Of a stretch of DNA of 64,000 nt, positions 18,909 through 27,736 are shown in pieces (positions within the stretch are counted from its first letter, which is position 1; each line of letters opens with the position of its first letter). Source of the stretch: Scytonema millei VB511283 (GTDB lineage: Bacteria > Cyanobacteriota > Cyanobacteriia > Cyanobacteriales > Chroococcidiopsidaceae). A program made the position numbers and the translations under genes. The DNA lies in NCBI RefSeq assembly GCF_000817735.3, contig NZ_JTJC03000001.1, forward strand, positions 1,375,336-1,439,335, given 5' to 3'. The notes under the pieces are model-generated. The model saw only the letters and a list, made by a program, of their open reading frames with translations, had not been told where the DNA came from and did not search any database.

Positions 18909-19612
18909 GGATTAGTCATTGTGTCATTGTGTCATGACTTGTGAAAGACTAATGAAAAACCTTTGAAACCTGCGCAGGCAGGTTTTATTTGTGTAGTCGC
19001 GATTTCTAATCGCAGGAGTGCTTTTGTACCGTCCTACTAAATTTTTAGAGTTAAATGCAATATTTTATACCAATAAGTCAAACTGCTTTAAAGACTGAAA
19101 ACGGTTGTTGTGCAAAGCTTTAAAAACTGATATGGCTGAACGAAATCGAGCGCTCTTGGTGACAATATAACACTCGTGTAATGCGATTGTAAGACTGAAG
19201 CGCGAAAAGATAGTGCTATCTGCCGATCCCGATCGCTTCCGATCGATAAAATAGAGTAGCGATCGCTTATGATAAAAGTCATATTTCTGCAAATATTGCT
19301 AAACTCTTGATAGTATCATAATCAAGGCATAGTTGGTTTACAGCGCAAACAGCACGCATATAGATGAGAAAAGACGTTTATGCTCAAGAAGCATAATTTC
19401 AATTATCAATAAAAAATAGAGTTGTTGCGATTAGTAAAAATTGCTACTTAAATTTTCTTCAACTACGCACACAGTTTTTTTTAAACTTCCTTTTCTCAGA
19501 ATTCTATTACAAATCATCAGAAAAGCTTGGCAAACATCTAAGCATTATTCTGGAAAATAGCAAACTCTGCCTGTAGTGATTAAGTAGAGTAGCCTTTACA
19601 TCATATTTTGTC
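18909..19612. other. Non-coding gap before the AraC gene
   Basis: About 700 bp with a terminator near its left end and AT-rich sequence after that, including clustered GATCGC sites at 19226-19268. Small antisense ORFs at 19065-19292 have no protein-like character. Probably holds the araC-type gene's promoter. Confidence 0.5.
18966..18990 (+). terminator. Intrinsic terminator after the Gfo/Idh/MocA gene
   Basis: AAACCTGC and GCAGGTTT form a perfect 8-bp stem with a 4-nt loop, followed by TTATTT. Position is 58 bp past the stop codon. Confidence 0.75.
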
Positions 19613-20521
19613 ATGCAGTTAGCTAATCGCGTTGCAATTCCACTGCGGACTCTGACTTTACCCGAACAAACCCCCGAGAAACCAAGGATTATAGTATTTC
19701 ACTCTACAGGCTCTTCAAATTCACAATTATCACGTCCTCACTCTCATACATTTTTTGAACTTTTTTTTGTTGAAGAGGGTGAAGGTTGGTATTCAATAGG
19801 CGATCGCCCTATTTGGGCTAAACCTGGCGATCTATTTTTACTTCCTCCTGGTGAGGTTCACGATCCGAGTGGACTCGATGATGCAACTAAGTGGGTTGTT
19901 GGTTTCAGTGCCGAAGCTCTTCACCCTGCCCGTGCTGAAGCCGATATGCTCTTAATGTTACCCGATCGCCTGCTGAACTCATTTGTTCACACTGAAAATG
20001 CCCAAACCAAGCATTATTATGTACCAACTGAGATCCGATCGCGCTGGTTAATTCTACTGGGACAACTCAAAAGCGAACTTTGCGATCGGGGATTTGGTTT
20101 TACCGAAGCAACTCGCGCTCTATTAATTCTATTACTGATAGAAACTGCTAGACTCGCTGCATCTGAACTACCTGAATCAAAAAAATCTTCGCCTCAAACT
20201 CGCCCAATAGTAAAACAAGTTTTGGGCTTTATTGATGCTAATTATTGCAACTCCATTGGACTGCAAGAAGTGGCTAAGGCAGTTAATCTTTCTGCCGCTT
20301 ATTTAACTGACATGATCCGCCGAGAAACTGGCAAAACCGTACTGAGTTGGATTGTCGAACGTCGCATGACAGAAGCTCGTCGCTTGCTTTTAGAAACCGA
20401 TCTGGCGGTAATTCAAATTGCCGAAGCAGTAGGCTATTGCGATGCAGGTTATTTCATTCGCCTATTTCGGCGACTGAACGGCACAACCCCTCAAGCATGG
20501 CGAGTTATGTATCGCGGCTAG
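19613..20521 (+). CDS. AraC family transcriptional regulator with cupin sensor domain
   Basis: 302 residues. N-terminal half is a cupin-like ligand domain (HSHTFFELFFVEEGEGWYSI, then KPGDLFLLPPGEVHDP). The C-terminal about 100 residues are a two-HTH AraC domain (IGLQEVAKAVNLSAAYLTDM and IAEAVGYCDAGYFIRLFRRL then GTTPQAWR). AraC proteins of this build usually activate an adjacent catabolic or biosynthetic operon in response to a small molecule. It is the first gene of a long same-strand run (to about 37.5 kb) and is the obvious candidate regulator of it. Upstream lies a 700-bp gap. Confidence 0.92.
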   Translation: MQLANRVAIPLRTLTLPEQTPEKPRIIVFHSTGSSNSQLSRPHSHTFFELFFVEEGEGWYSIGDRPIWAKPGDLFLLPPGEVHDPSGLDDATKWVVGFSAEALHPARAEADMLLMLPDRLLNSFVHTENAQTKHYYVPTEIRSRWLILLGQLKSELCDRGFGFTEATRALLILLLIETARLAASELPESKKSSPQTRPIVKQVLGFIDANYCNSIGLQEVAKAVNLSAAYLTDMIRRETGKTVLSWIVERRMTEARRLLLETDLAVIQIAEAVGYCDAGYFIRLFRRLNGTTPQAWRVMYRG

Positions 20522-21050
20522 TATAAAAGGCAAAAGTTAAAAGTTTAATACATGCGTAGGGGCGCACATCTGTGCGCCCCTACAGATCTAGGTACCTCAT
20601 TCAACTGAGAATGCCTATAATTTAATTCAATAATTTGAATGTAAAGATTTTTTCCCATTGGCATAAATTCAGTCAATTTGATTGAGTATCACTACGAACA
20701 TAAAACATTAAACTACAAATCTCTTCGTAAGAAACAAGACAAAAAAAACAACCAATCGCACAAAAAGAATGTCCATTGATGTTCGAGTTTATCTTACATA
20801 CACTAATAAACATAGAACAAATAGAACTGAGGCGATCGAGCGACGTGACGTAGTCAAACAATCGAGATGTATGGACATAGTTCTACTTAAAACTTTCTCC
20901 AATTAATGCTCTAGTTTGAAAAAACTGAACTAGAGATTTTGTGAATAGGAGTTTGGGATTTCTGCATTGCATCGATCGCAATTTAGAGAAATCGACACGT
21001 TTCTTGAGAATTTAAATAGCGCAATTAGCCCTAAATCGAGGACAAAAACA
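20522..21050. other. Non-coding gap upstream of the enzyme cluster
   Basis: 530 bp between the AraC gene and the AGE-like gene. Contains the 28-bp hairpin repeat at 20556-20583; the rest is AT-rich without a convincing ORF. A likely place for the AraC-controlled promoter. Confidence 0.45.
20556..20583. repeat. 28-bp palindromic hairpin repeat
   Basis: GTAGGGGCGCACATCTGTGC then GCCCCTAC; sister of the copies at 9426 and 41932, differing mainly in the loop. Confidence 0.8.
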
Positions 21051-23060
21051 ATGAGACAATTTACAATTAGTACGACCCTAATGGGTAACGTAACTGAAAT
21101 TAGAGAGCAAGAAGCTGCCTTTCATATTAAATGCAGAAGTGGTGACGAACTAGTCGTCAATGTGGGTAGAGAAACCCAATTTCAGTTTGTACAAAATTTA
21201 GATGGAATTAATCGCGATCGCTATCCAACTCCCGAAGGTTTCGAGAGAAACCCATCGCAGTTAGTTAAAAAGTATATTAAGCCCGATCGCTTAGTTGTCG
21301 TTCAAGGCGTTTATCTAGAAGACGATCCCCATCGTCGCCTTGATGCACGAATGATTAATGTTTTGCATACCCCTGAAGGAAAATTTCTATTCGAGCAAAC
21401 GCATTGGTGGTTGGTTCAAATTGCTCGTTTAGCTGATACTTGGTTAGGTTTCTTATTTCCCAATAAGATGACTTATGAAATTGATGATTTCAAACTGTAT
21501 CAGACTAATTTAAACATTATCGGTTTGCGTACTGATGATAACTTGCAAGAAAGTTCGACGCTATCGCGATTGATCTACGGTCTCTCTTCAGCTTACCTAC
21601 TCACTGGATGCGAAAGCTATTTATCAGCGGCGCGTGCAGGAGTTCAGTATCAAAGAGAAACTTTTCGCGGCTTAACGAGCGATGGCAAACATTGTTTTTG
21701 GGCATCCGGTAAGCGCAAGACAGATTACAGCTATCAACTGTACATGACATCGCAAAATAGTGACGATCTCAATACAATTCCGCTCTACGAACAAATATAT
21801 GCCTTAGCTGGATTAGCTCAATACTATCGAATTACCCTCGACTGGGAAGTACTAGATGATATTCAACGAACAATTCGTACTTTTAACGATTACTATCTAG
21901 ATTTTGAATCGAAGTATGGCGAGAATGCTTTTGGAGATTACTTCTCACACCTCGATTATGCAACCCTAAGTTGGGATAATGAGGCGTTAGGCGACAATCA
22001 AGCGAGGAAAAATTGGAATTCTATTGGCGACCATATTCCAGCTTATTTGGTCAATCTCATATTAGCTCTTGAGCCATTACCAAGAACTTGTGGCAACTTT
22101 GAAGAACTTCAGAAGTTTTTAAATATCTGCAAAAAGATTCTCCATACGACCAGCACGATTATCATCGAGCAGTTTCCCGATCCAGATTCGAGCATACCAT
22201 TTGTAAACGAGAGGTTTTTCCGCAACTGGCAACCAGACCAATCTTGGCGCTGGCAGCAAAATCGTGCCGTGATTGGACACAACTTAAAGATTGCCTGGAA
22301 CTTGACTCGCGTTGCCAATTACTACTACTTTGCGGCTGAAAGCTCTAGAGCTGAAAACCCAGAAGCGGCAGAGCCAACAAAACAGTTTGCCGATAAGTTG
22401 ATGAAACTAGCGGATAAATTAGGCTCGACAATGGCTGAGATTGGTGTCGATCTATTCCGAGGCGGAATTTTTGATACCGTAGAGCGCCACCCTACCAACG
22501 GATTCTCACTAGAATTCCCTTGGAGCAACACAAAAGACTTTTGGCAACAAGAACAAGCTCTCTTAGCCTACTTAATTCTGCATGGTTGCAGCAATGAAGA
22601 TGAAACACAAAAGCAGAAGTATTTAGAACTTGCTCAAGAGACAGCCGCTTTCTGGAATTTATTCTTCCTCGATCAAGACAGCAAAGGGATCTTTTTCCGA
22701 GTCACCGAAAGCGGAATGCCCGTAATTCAAGGTGGTTATGGGAATAAAGGCGGACACGCGATCTCCGGCTACCATGCCTTCGAGCTAAATTATTTGGCTC
22801 ACATCTATATCAGTTCTTACGTCACGAAACAACCTTTCTGCCTCTACTTCAAACCTAATAAAAATTGTCGGCAGCGCTCTATTAATGTCTTACCTGATTT
22901 TGTCAGACCTCATAGCTTGCAAGTTAGCCGCATCAGCATTGATGGTAGCGATCGCGATGATATCGATCCCGATAACTTCCGAATTAATCTGAGCGAAAAA
23001 GAATTTCAACTTGGTTCGGAAGCAGAGATCGTCGTACAACTGAAGCCTTTAAGCGCGTAG
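21051..23060 (+). CDS. AGE-like (alpha/alpha)6-barrel protein with N-terminal extra domain
   Basis: 669 residues from the ATG with GAGGA 7 nt upstream (MRQFTISTTLMGN); a TTG-initiated reading 84 nt longer is less likely. The first 110 residues form a small beta-rich domain I do not recognise. The rest resembles the N-acylglucosamine 2-epimerase/cellobiose epimerase family: RLIYGLSSAYLLTG, GGIFDTVERHPTNG, EFPWSNTKDFWQQEQALLAY and the end GGYGNKGGHAISGYHAFELN. Members epimerise or isomerise sugars via a barrel with conserved His residues (candidates in VIGHNLKIAWN and GGHAISGYHAFE). The real substrate is unknown. Ten nt separate it from the next gene, so they are co-transcribed. Confidence 0.75.
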   Translation: MRQFTISTTLMGNVTEIREQEAAFHIKCRSGDELVVNVGRETQFQFVQNLDGINRDRYPTPEGFERNPSQLVKKYIKPDRLVVVQGVYLEDDPHRRLDARMINVLHTPEGKFLFEQTHWWLVQIARLADTWLGFLFPNKMTYEIDDFKLYQTNLNIIGLRTDDNLQESSTLSRLIYGLSSAYLLTGCESYLSAARAGVQYQRETFRGLTSDGKHCFWASGKRKTDYSYQLYMTSQNSDDLNTIPLYEQIYALAGLAQYYRITLDWEVLDDIQRTIRTFNDYYLDFESKYGENAFGDYFSHLDYATLSWDNEALGDNQARKNWNSIGDHIPAYLVNLILALEPLPRTCGNFEELQKFLNICKKILHTTSTIIIEQFPDPDSSIPFVNERFFRNWQPDQSWRWQQNRAVIGHNLKIAWNLTRVANYYYFAAESSRAENPEAAEPTKQFADKLMKLADKLGSTMAEIGVDLFRGGIFDTVERHPTNGFSLEFPWSNTKDFWQQEQALLAYLILHGCSNEDETQKQKYLELAQETAAFWNLFFLDQDSKGIFFRVTESGMPVIQGGYGNKGGHAISGYHAFELNYLAHIYISSYVTKQPFCLYFKPNKNCRQRSINVLPDFVRPHSLQVSRISIDGSDRDDIDPDNFRINLSEKEFQLGSEAEIVVQLKPLSA

Positions 23061-23070
23061 GAGCAAACAA

Positions 23071-23775
23071 ATGACTGCGAGAATGCTTGAAGGCAAGAAA
23101 ATCGCCGTACTGGTTGAAACTGAATACATCCCTTACGAGATCGAAGCATATCAAACACGCTTTGCCGAACTAGGTGCAACCGTCCATTTAATGTCTCGGT
23201 TGTGGGATCAGCCCAGCGCTCGCTTTGCCGCTGATGTCGATAGCGTCGAAGTAGCAGATCGGATTAACAGGCAAGAAACGTCCCTCGCAACATTGGAAGT
23301 CAACATCGACTTTCAAAACGTAGAGATCAACGAATATGCAGCCGTGATCGTGGCTGCAAATTACACCAGCGTCCGCCTACGGTACTTTCAACCCCCACAG
23401 GGACAACAAATCAGCCCAGAACAGACTCGCACGGCTCCAGCAGTCCAATTCTTCGCTCAAGCAATGGCGAATCCCAAAATCATCAAAGGGCTACTGTGCC
23501 ACGGGTTATGGTTGCTGACACCAATGCCAGAGCTACTGAAAGGACGGCGGGTGATTTGCCACGAAGTTGTCTTAGCAGACATCACAAATGCAGGCGCAAT
23601 TTACGTGCCACCCCCTCTGGATTCCGAGCCAAACGATCCCCAAAACATTGTGGTCGATCGCGACATGGTAACGGGACGAGCAGGACATGACGTTAACGCA
23701 TTTATCGATGCGATCGCGACTCAAATCAAACAGAATTCGGGAGTCGGGAGTTGTAGGGGCGGGTTTAGCAAATAG
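23071..23775 (+). CDS. DJ-1/PfpI family protein (first of two)
   Basis: 234 residues. Flavodoxin-like DJ-1/PfpI fold: KIAVLVETEYIPYEIEAYQT at the start, and the nucleophile elbow GLLCHGLWLL with its Cys and following His-Gly. The loop before the elbow is longer than in small PfpI proteins. Members include chaperones, glyoxalases, hydratases and isonitrile hydratases; the exact reaction cannot be told. AGGAG lies 7 nt before the ATG and 10 nt separate it from the AGE-like gene, an operon. The last residues (GVGSCRGGFSK) are coded by an STRR and a 67-bp repeat, so the original C-terminus has been replaced. Confidence 0.85.
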   Translation: MTARMLEGKKIAVLVETEYIPYEIEAYQTRFAELGATVHLMSRLWDQPSARFAADVDSVEVADRINRQETSLATLEVNIDFQNVEINEYAAVIVAANYTSVRLRYFQPPQGQQISPEQTRTAPAVQFFAQAMANPKIIKGLLCHGLWLLTPMPELLKGRRVICHEVVLADITNAGAIYVPPPLDSEPNDPQNIVVDRDMVTGRAGHDVNAFIDAIATQIKQNSGVGSCRGGFSK

Positions 23776-23820
23776 ATCTCTAACTGAGACCGAAAATCTC
23801 GGGTCAAAACCCGCCCGTAC
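23753..23820 (-). repeat. ~67-bp palindromic-ended repeat overlapping a gene end
   Basis: Reverse-oriented copy: starts GTAGGGGCGGGTTTAGC and ends GGTCAAAACCCGCCCGTAC. It contains the stop codon of the first DJ-1/PfpI gene. Confidence 0.8.
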
Positions 23821-23888
23821 GGGAGTCAGAAGTCGTAAGTCGTAAGGATTTCACGCACCAATTACCAATTACCAATTTAGAGGTTCCA

Positions 23889-24743
23889 ATGACTAAAAAG
23901 ATTTTGATTATTCTATCCGAATGGGGTTACTGGGGCGAAGAATTGATCGGTCCCCTAGAAACTTTCGATGCTGCTGGATATCAAGTGGACTTTGCAACTC
24001 CAACAGGCAAAAGACCTGTAGCCCTCACCCCTAGCATGGATGCTACATTCGTCGATCCGCCTTTAGGTCGTCCTGTTGTTTCTCAAGAAATGGCAGAGAA
24101 AGTCCGCGCTATAGACGACCCCAACAATCCCCGCTTAAATAATCCAATCAGCTTGAGAGATTGGCTACCTGAAAGACCTTATTGGAGTTCTCCTAAATTT
24201 CTGCGGGAAATGGAAGCATATTATCGCAGGCTTGAGGAAATTCGCGAGCAAGATTTGAGCCAATACGATTCGATGTTAATCGTCGGTGGTAGCGGTCCTC
24301 TAGTGGATTTGGTCAACAACCAAAGAGTCCACGACCTAATCCTCAACTTCTATCAAATGGATAAACCCATTGCTGCCGAATGTTATGGCGTTCCCTGCCT
24401 TGCCTTTGCCCGCGACATCAACGATCGCAAAAGCATTATCTGGGGCAAGCACGTTACAGGTCATTGTTTGGAATATGACTACAAAGACGGTACGGGATTT
24501 ATGGGAACGAACGTCAATCCTAGCTTAGGCGATATTAACTTCGGTCCTCCGTTCTATCCGCTAGAGTATATTCTGCGCGATGCCACGGGACCAGAAGGGC
24601 AATTCCACGGTAACGTCGGGCATGAAGTTTCAGTCATTGTCGATTACCCCTTCGTCACAGGTCGTTCCACCCCAGACTCCTATGCCACTGGTCAGCGGTT
24701 AGTGGAAGTTCTGGAAAAGGGATTGAGACGATACGGCTGGTAG
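23889..24743 (+). CDS. DJ-1/PfpI family protein (second of two)
   Basis: 284 residues, of the longer Hsp31-like DJ-1/PfpI type. KILIILSEWGYWGEELIGPL opens the fold; the nucleophile elbow is AAECYGVPCLAFA (the first Cys is in the nucleophile position), and SMLIVGGSGPLVDL is the preceding strand and loop. A Trp/Tyr-rich insertion (LPERPYWSSPKFLREMEAYY) is typical of one cyanobacterial and proteobacterial subgroup. It has low similarity to its neighbour, so two different DJ-1 enzymes serve the locus. STRR DNA sits on both sides. Function not predictable beyond small-molecule chemistry. Confidence 0.85.
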   Translation: MTKKILIILSEWGYWGEELIGPLETFDAAGYQVDFATPTGKRPVALTPSMDATFVDPPLGRPVVSQEMAEKVRAIDDPNNPRLNNPISLRDWLPERPYWSSPKFLREMEAYYRRLEEIREQDLSQYDSMLIVGGSGPLVDLVNNQRVHDLILNFYQMDKPIAAECYGVPCLAFARDINDRKSIIWGKHVTGHCLEYDYKDGTGFMGTNVNPSLGDINFGPPFYPLEYILRDATGPEGQFHGNVGHEVSVIVDYPFVTGRSTPDSYATGQRLVEVLEKGLRRYGW

Positions 24744-24751
24744 CGGAAGAG

Positions 24752-24840
24752 GACAAGGGAGACAAGGGAGACAAGGGAGACAAGGGAGAAATTACAGGTT
24801 ACTGGTCACTGCTCCCTGCTCCCTGCTCCCTGCTCCCTCT
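24752..24840. repeat. STRR tracts, GGGAGACAA and TGCTCCC units
   Basis: Four GGGAGACAA nonamers (24757-24790) then four CTGCTCCC-type units (24808-24838), filling the gap before the ThDP enzyme gene. Confidence 0.85.
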
Positions 24841-24856
24841 CTAGAAGGAAAAAATC

Positions 24857-26548
24857 ATGGAAAAAAGAAACGGTAGATTTGCAATTATCGAGCAATTACT
24901 TGCTGATGGTATCCGCTATATGTTCGGCAACCCCGGTACGTCGGAAGAGGGGTTTCTCGATGCACTCAGCGATTATTATCCAGAATTTGAATACATTCTT
25001 GCCTTACAAGAGACGATCGCGGTAGCGGCTGCTGATGGCTACGCTCGTTCTACTAAAAAGCCGACCATCGTGCAACTGCATAGCGGGGTTGGTCTGGGTA
25101 ATGGGATCGGCATGTTGTACCAAGCAATGCGGGGTCATGCGCCACTAGTCGTAATAGCAGGTGAATCTGGAATTCAATACGATGCGATGGATGCGCAGAT
25201 GGCAGCAGACTTAGTGAGTATGGCAAAACCTGTCACTAAATGGGCAACCAGGGTGGTTCATCCGAGTTCGCTGCTGCGGGTATTGCGACGAGCAATCAAA
25301 ATCGCTGCTACGCCACCGATGGGTCCGGTTTTTGTCTCTTTACCGATGGATGTGTTGGATGCACCAAATGAGGAAGAAGTTGTGCCGACTTCGATCCCAG
25401 TGACGCGAGTTGCTCCCGAACCGGAGGCGATCGCCAAAGCAGCGTCAATGCTAGCTACAGCAGCCAAACCACTGATTATTGTCGGTGACGGTATAGCTTA
25501 TTCCGACGCTCAAGCAGAATTAACTCGCGTTGCAGAATTGGTTGGCGCTCAAGTCTGGGGTTCGGATTCATCGGAACCAAATATGAGCGCAACCCATCCG
25601 CTGTTTGGTGGGCTATTGGGTCATATGTTTGGCGAAGTGAGCAGCCGCATTACATCTCAAGCCGATGTTGTGCTGATTTGCGGTACATATGTTTTCCCCG
25701 AAGTCTTTCCTGCTTTGTCTGGTGCGTTTGCTCCTGATGCAAAAATCGTTCACATCGATTTGAATGCTTACGAAATCGCTAAGAATTTCCCTGTAGATCT
25801 AGGTATAGTCAGCGATCCGAAAACGACCCTTGCCAAGCTGGGTGCAGAATTAGAAAAAATAATGACTGCCGAGCAAAAGCGGCTAGTCGGTCAAAGAACT
25901 ACCCAAATTGCTGAAACGAAAAAGCAGCAAATGGCAGAGCAGTTTGAAGCTGACAAAGCCGTGCATGACTTAGTACCTCTGCACTTATCGCAATTTGCCG
26001 AAGAACTTGCCAGACATTTACCACCAAACGCGATCGTCTTCGATGAGGCAATTACTCATTCTGAAGAATTATGTCGCTACATTCCACCGACGACGCTGGG
26101 GCATTATTTCCAGACGCGGGGCGGTTCTCTCGGTGTAGGTATTCCTGGTGCAATTGGGATTAAGCTCGCCCATCCCGACAAAACGGCGATCGGCTTTTCA
26201 GGCGATGGTGGTGCAATGTATACCATCCAAGCGTTATGGACGGCTGCGCACCACAATATCGATGCTAAGTTTGTCATTTGCAACAATCGCAGCTATCGCA
26301 TTTTGAAGCTGAATATTTTGCAGTATTGGCAAGAACAGCAGCTGCCGCAAGGCGAATTTCCTGCCTCTTTCGATTTGTGTCATCCCGATCTGCGGTTTGA
26401 CGAACTAGCACGGGCGATGGGAGTGCAAGCCGTGCGCGTGGAAACACCAGAGCAGATCAAACCCGCGATCGCTCAAGCTTTATTCCACAACGGACCTTTC
26501 CTGATCGACCTCGTCATCAGTAATGAAGTCCCAGGAGCGATCGGCTAG
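24857..26548 (+). CDS. Thiamine-diphosphate enzyme, benzoylformate decarboxylase/acetolactate synthase-like
   Basis: 563 residues with the three-domain layout of ThDP decarboxylases. The catalytic Glu52 is in ALQETIAVAAADGYARS. The ThDP/Mg motif GDG starts at residue 449 and is followed by NN at 476-477, the proper spacing. The C-terminal part (TIQALWTAAHHNIDAKFVI) is more like benzoylformate decarboxylase than acetolactate synthase. Such enzymes decarboxylate 2-oxo acids and may carry out carboligation; a role like ScyA in scytonemin synthesis is conceivable, but the other scy genes are not here. The start follows AGAAGGAAAAAATC. The 5' neighbour is 110 bp away with repeats between. Confidence 0.92.
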   Translation: MEKRNGRFAIIEQLLADGIRYMFGNPGTSEEGFLDALSDYYPEFEYILALQETIAVAAADGYARSTKKPTIVQLHSGVGLGNGIGMLYQAMRGHAPLVVIAGESGIQYDAMDAQMAADLVSMAKPVTKWATRVVHPSSLLRVLRRAIKIAATPPMGPVFVSLPMDVLDAPNEEEVVPTSIPVTRVAPEPEAIAKAASMLATAAKPLIIVGDGIAYSDAQAELTRVAELVGAQVWGSDSSEPNMSATHPLFGGLLGHMFGEVSSRITSQADVVLICGTYVFPEVFPALSGAFAPDAKIVHIDLNAYEIAKNFPVDLGIVSDPKTTLAKLGAELEKIMTAEQKRLVGQRTTQIAETKKQQMAEQFEADKAVHDLVPLHLSQFAEELARHLPPNAIVFDEAITHSEELCRYIPPTTLGHYFQTRGGSLGVGIPGAIGIKLAHPDKTAIGFSGDGGAMYTIQALWTAAHHNIDAKFVICNNRSYRILKLNILQYWQEQQLPQGEFPASFDLCHPDLRFDELARAMGVQAVRVETPEQIKPAIAQALFHNGPFLIDLVISNEVPGAIG

Positions 26549-26572
26549 GGACTGGAAGAGAGCAGAGGGAGC

Positions 26573-26670
26573 AATTCAAAATTCAAAATTCAAAATTAAT
26601 TCTGAATTCTCCCCACCACGCACCACGCACCACTCTCTTGCTGATAACTGATAACTGATAACTGACAACT
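26573..26670. repeat. STRR tract, ATTCAAA and GATAACT units
   Basis: Tandem ATTCAAA heptamers (26573-26597), then CACGCACCAC units, then GATAACT heptamers (26641-26665) in the gap before the EthD gene. Confidence 0.8.
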
Positions 26671-26684
26671 GGTTACTACTCACT

Positions 26685-27383
26685 ATGATCCATCAACTAA
26701 TATTTGCCCATCCTAGACCAGGGATGAGTGAGAAAGACTTTCAAGACTATTGGATTAACATTCATGCGGCAAATTATGCCAGCAAAATTCCTCAAATTAG
26801 AAGGTATTTAATTGATTTGAGAATTCCTTTTGGAGCAGAGCCAGAAGACCCTCTTTTTAGTGGTGTTGCTGAAATTTGGCTAGAAAATGAAGCAGAACAA
26901 ATTGCTTCGCTTCAGTCTAAAGAGTTTATCGAAGGGGCGCGGCGAGATGAACCAAATTGGGCAGCATTTTGGCGCACGGTTGGGTTAGATACTACAGCTC
27001 ATGTTTTGATGGCAGGAGAACCGCTACAAAGAGACTCCGAGCAAATCAAGCTTTTAGTTATGGTGAAGCGTAAAGCTGGAATGCCATTAGCAGAATTTCG
27101 TCAAACGATGTTGCACGGTCATGCAGCTAAAGTTATGAAACTTCCAGGTCTGCAACGCTATCTTCAGTGTCACGTGCGCGATAGTTTTTATGCGATCGGT
27201 GAATCTATTCTCGATTGTGTATCGCAACTTTGGTTTGACGATCTATCCTCTCTTGAGAAAGCTCTGAATTCACCAGAATATGAGAATTTCATTTTGCCAG
27301 ATTTTGGACAACTTTTTGAAAGTAATTACGTTCACAGTATGGTGACAACTGAAAACTGGATTATTGGACCAGATTTTCGTTAA
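26685..27383 (+). CDS. Double EthD-domain protein
   Basis: 232 residues made of two EthD/Dabb-type ferredoxin-like halves. First half: MIHQLIFAHPRPGMSEKDFQ, then DYWINIHAANYASKIPQIRR. Second half: IKLLVMVKRKAGMPLAEFRQ, then LHGHAAKVMKLPGLQRYLQC. EthD proteins take part in breakdown of ethers and in cyclisation or dehydration of polyketides; tandem copies suggest a self-contained active site of the normally dimeric fold. Soluble. It lies 28 bp upstream of a Nif11-like gene and is probably in the same operon as the GMC genes. Which substrate it handles is unknown. Confidence 0.8.
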   Translation: MIHQLIFAHPRPGMSEKDFQDYWINIHAANYASKIPQIRRYLIDLRIPFGAEPEDPLFSGVAEIWLENEAEQIASLQSKEFIEGARRDEPNWAAFWRTVGLDTTAHVLMAGEPLQRDSEQIKLLVMVKRKAGMPLAEFRQTMLHGHAAKVMKLPGLQRYLQCHVRDSFYAIGESILDCVSQLWFDDLSSLEKALNSPEYENFILPDFGQLFESNYVHSMVTTENWIIGPDFR

Positions 27384-27411
27384 AAGGAATGAGATCGAGG
27401 AAATAGAAGTT

Positions 27412-27726
27412 ATGTCGAAAGAAAGCGTAATTGATTTTTTCAGAGTTTGTCATCACGATACAACTTTGTTTGCGAAATTCGAGTCAAAGAATTTATCTGA
27501 AGTCATTTTTCACGCTAAAAGTTTGGGTTACAGCTTTAATGGTGAGGAATTAGCTGAGGTTATTGGAGGTATGGAAGCTCAGATTATTACAGAGAGAATG
27601 GGTGAAGCGATCGATGCTAACAGTAGTTTATGGCGGAGAATGTGGGGAAAGTCTCGCCTGCAATATGTAATTGAAGAATTATTTCAGACTTTTTCTGAAG
27701 CGGAACTAAAGCAGTTTCTTAACTAA
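27412..27726 (+). CDS. Nif11-like protein 1
   Basis: 104 residues from the ATG giving MSKESVIDFF; an upstream TTG start in frame overlaps the EthD gene. The first about 55 residues look like a Nif11 domain (VIDFFRVCHHDTTLFAKFES, SEVIFHAKSLGYSFNGEELAEV). The rest is a shared C-terminal segment ending SLWRRMWGK, then FSEAELKQFLN. It has no Gly-Gly cleavage site and no short Cys/Ser/Thr-rich core, so it does not look like a RiPP precursor. Role unknown; perhaps an accessory or carrier protein for the enzymes next to it. A sister gene follows 10 nt later. Confidence 0.72.
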   Translation: MSKESVIDFFRVCHHDTTLFAKFESKNLSEVIFHAKSLGYSFNGEELAEVIGGMEAQIITERMGEAIDANSSLWRRMWGKSRLQYVIEELFQTFSEAELKQFLN

Positions 27727-27736
27727 TAAAAATCTT

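Noticed and set aside
24857-26548. scyA of the scytonemin cluster
   Set aside because: The neighbours lack scyB-F and aromatic amino acid genes; the active-site region is nearer benzoylformate decarboxylase.
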